Origin: an uncultured Desulfofustis sp.
GTDB taxonomy: Bacteria > Desulfobacterota > Desulfobulbia > Desulfobulbales > Desulfocapsaceae
NCBI GenBank assembly: GCA_905479735.1
Contig: CAJQNS010000011.1
Span: 1 to 64,000, forward strand
Reading direction: 5' to 3'
DNA: 64,000 nucleotides
How positions within the stretch are numbered: the stretch's first letter is position 1; the number at the start of each line of letters is the position of its first letter. The notes beneath the pieces were generated by a model, which saw only the letters and a program-made list of their open reading frames with translations, ran no database searches and was not told the DNA's origin. A program made the position numbers and the translations under genes. Shown piece after piece: positions 63,193-64,000 of this stretch.

Positions 63193-64000
63193 ATGACCGC
63201 TCCTGAATCCTTCACAAGTGTCAGCAGGAGACTGAGTTCCGCCTTTGTCGGAGTGGTCACCCTGGTGCTGCTCATTTTTGCCGGGCTGGCGATCATAATC
63301 GACAGTGCAAAGGTCAGTTCGGAACTCGAAAAAAGACTCGACACTGCTCTGGAACTATCAACCGTCAGTCTGCCAACCCCGCTCTGGAATCTCGACAACA
63401 ACGTGGTTGACGATTTTATCGCGGCGCTGTTTCTAGACAGCGCCATTGTTTACGCGGAAGTGGTCTGGGGCGAGCAACTGATTTCCAAAAAAAGTGGAGA
63501 GAACTACAACGACGAAGACTCTTCGGAGTTCAGCGACCCGGATAAGTTCATAGACCAAAGCAGAGATATACTCTTCGAGGGCAACAAGGTAGGGACAATC
63601 AGACTGGTCATGTCGCGCGAGAGTGTCAAACGCGAGTTCATTCTGACGATAATAAAGATAACCTCGCTGACCGTTTTTATCATCGCTGCGATTTTCCTCA
63701 CTTCGCTGCTCATCACCAGAAAGTACATCGCCCAGCCGCTCTCGAAACTCAGCGAATCAGCCTCATCCATCGCCCTGGGAAATCTGGAAACACCGGTGGA
63801 TAAGGGGAGCAACGATGAAATAGGACAGCTTGCCGTGCACCTTGATCAAATGCGCAGATCAATCAAGGATCTCTTCTCCGAGGTGCATGCCAGCAAAGAA
63901 CAGATTGAAGAGTACAGCAGAACGCTCGAACAACAGGTGGATGTCCGGACCAGGGAGCTGGCCCAATCCGTTGAAGAGTTGGAAGCACTGGGTGAGGTCA
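63193..64000 (+). CDS. membrane sensor with HAMP domain (partial, C-terminus off the window)
   Basis: The frame from ATG 63193 runs off the right edge after 269 codons. It shows a transmembrane helix at about residues 17-38, a periplasmic region of about 120 residues (LPTPLWNLDNNVVDDFIAAL), a second helix near 155-178, a HAMP domain (AQPLSKLSESASSIALGN), then a long coiled coil (EQQVDVRTRELAQSVEELE). That coil usually leads into a histidine kinase, PAS or cyclase output; which one lies outside the window. Confidence 0.85.
   Translation, partial: MTAPESFTSVSRRLSSAFVGVVTLVLLIFAGLAIIIDSAKVSSELEKRLDTALELSTVSLPTPLWNLDNNVVDDFIAALFLDSAIVYAEVVWGEQLISKKSGENYNDEDSSEFSDPDKFIDQSRDILFEGNKVGTIRLVMSRESVKREFILTIIKITSLTVFIIAAIFLTSLLITRKYIAQPLSKLSESASSIALGNLETPVDKGSNDEIGQLAVHLDQMRRSIKDLFSEVHASKEQIEEYSRTLEQQVDVRTRELAQSVEELEALGEV

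Overview
The window is bacterial chromosome from a Gram-negative, meso-diaminopimelate-type bacterium. Gene content (signal-peptide outer-membrane barrels, a division and cell wall (dcw) cluster with a PASTA-tailed FtsI, a YkgJ cysteine-cluster protein, a SelW-type selenoprotein, a CoA-disulfide-reductase/rhodanese fusion) suggests a Desulfobacterota relative, possibly Desulfobulbales. That placement is inference from gene style only. Genes are dense and often overlap. I saw no rRNA, tRNA or CRISPR array.

Layout. 1-5020 is patchy accessory sequence: a cut N-formylglutamate amidohydrolase, about 800 bp with no convincing gene, two SDR dehydrogenases, an ArsR/SRPBCC pair with a perfect operator, a decayed M23 peptidase and an HNH nuclease. 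5017-17282 holds housekeeping genes: folC, a UvrD-like helicase, a diguanylate cyclase divergent from nagZ, a TM2 protein, a YbeD-like protein, a pabB-pabC fusion, YkgJ and a PHP phosphatase. 17439-46832 is one run of about 27 minus-strand genes: cca, rlmE, yebC, ruvCAB, then the dcw cluster mraZ-rsmH-ftsL-ftsI-murEF-mraY-murD-murG-murC-murB-ftsQ-ftsA-ftsZ, then a radical SAM protein, a histidine kinase, fetAB, a nitroreductase and the CoA-disulfide-reductase-like flavoprotein. 47262-52044 is plus strand: a YbdG-like channel, a tRNA dihydrouridine synthase, a MalY/PatB lyase and an outer-membrane barrel. 52195-55214 is minus strand: a PP-loop protein, recN and a selW-like selenoprotein hidden by its in-frame UGA. 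55323-64000 is plus strand: a dGTPase-like HD protein, an MBL hydrolase, a shortened transporter-like protein, a DUF3604 protein, an integrase remnant, two periplasmic binding proteins and a cut HAMP sensor.

The most striking region is the dcw cluster. The FtsI homologue keeps its membrane anchor, dimerisation domain and PASTA tail, but the transpeptidase domain is shortened and has lost all three catalytic motifs. ftsW, its usual glycosyltransferase partner, is absent from its normal place between murD and murG, which overlap by 4 bp. Between mraY and murD there is a diverged second copy of the mraY 3' end plus a small membrane-protein ORF. Together these suggest a remodelled septal peptidoglycan synthase module. 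Two MITE-like repeat families and GGGGACAC-type palindromes are scattered between genes.
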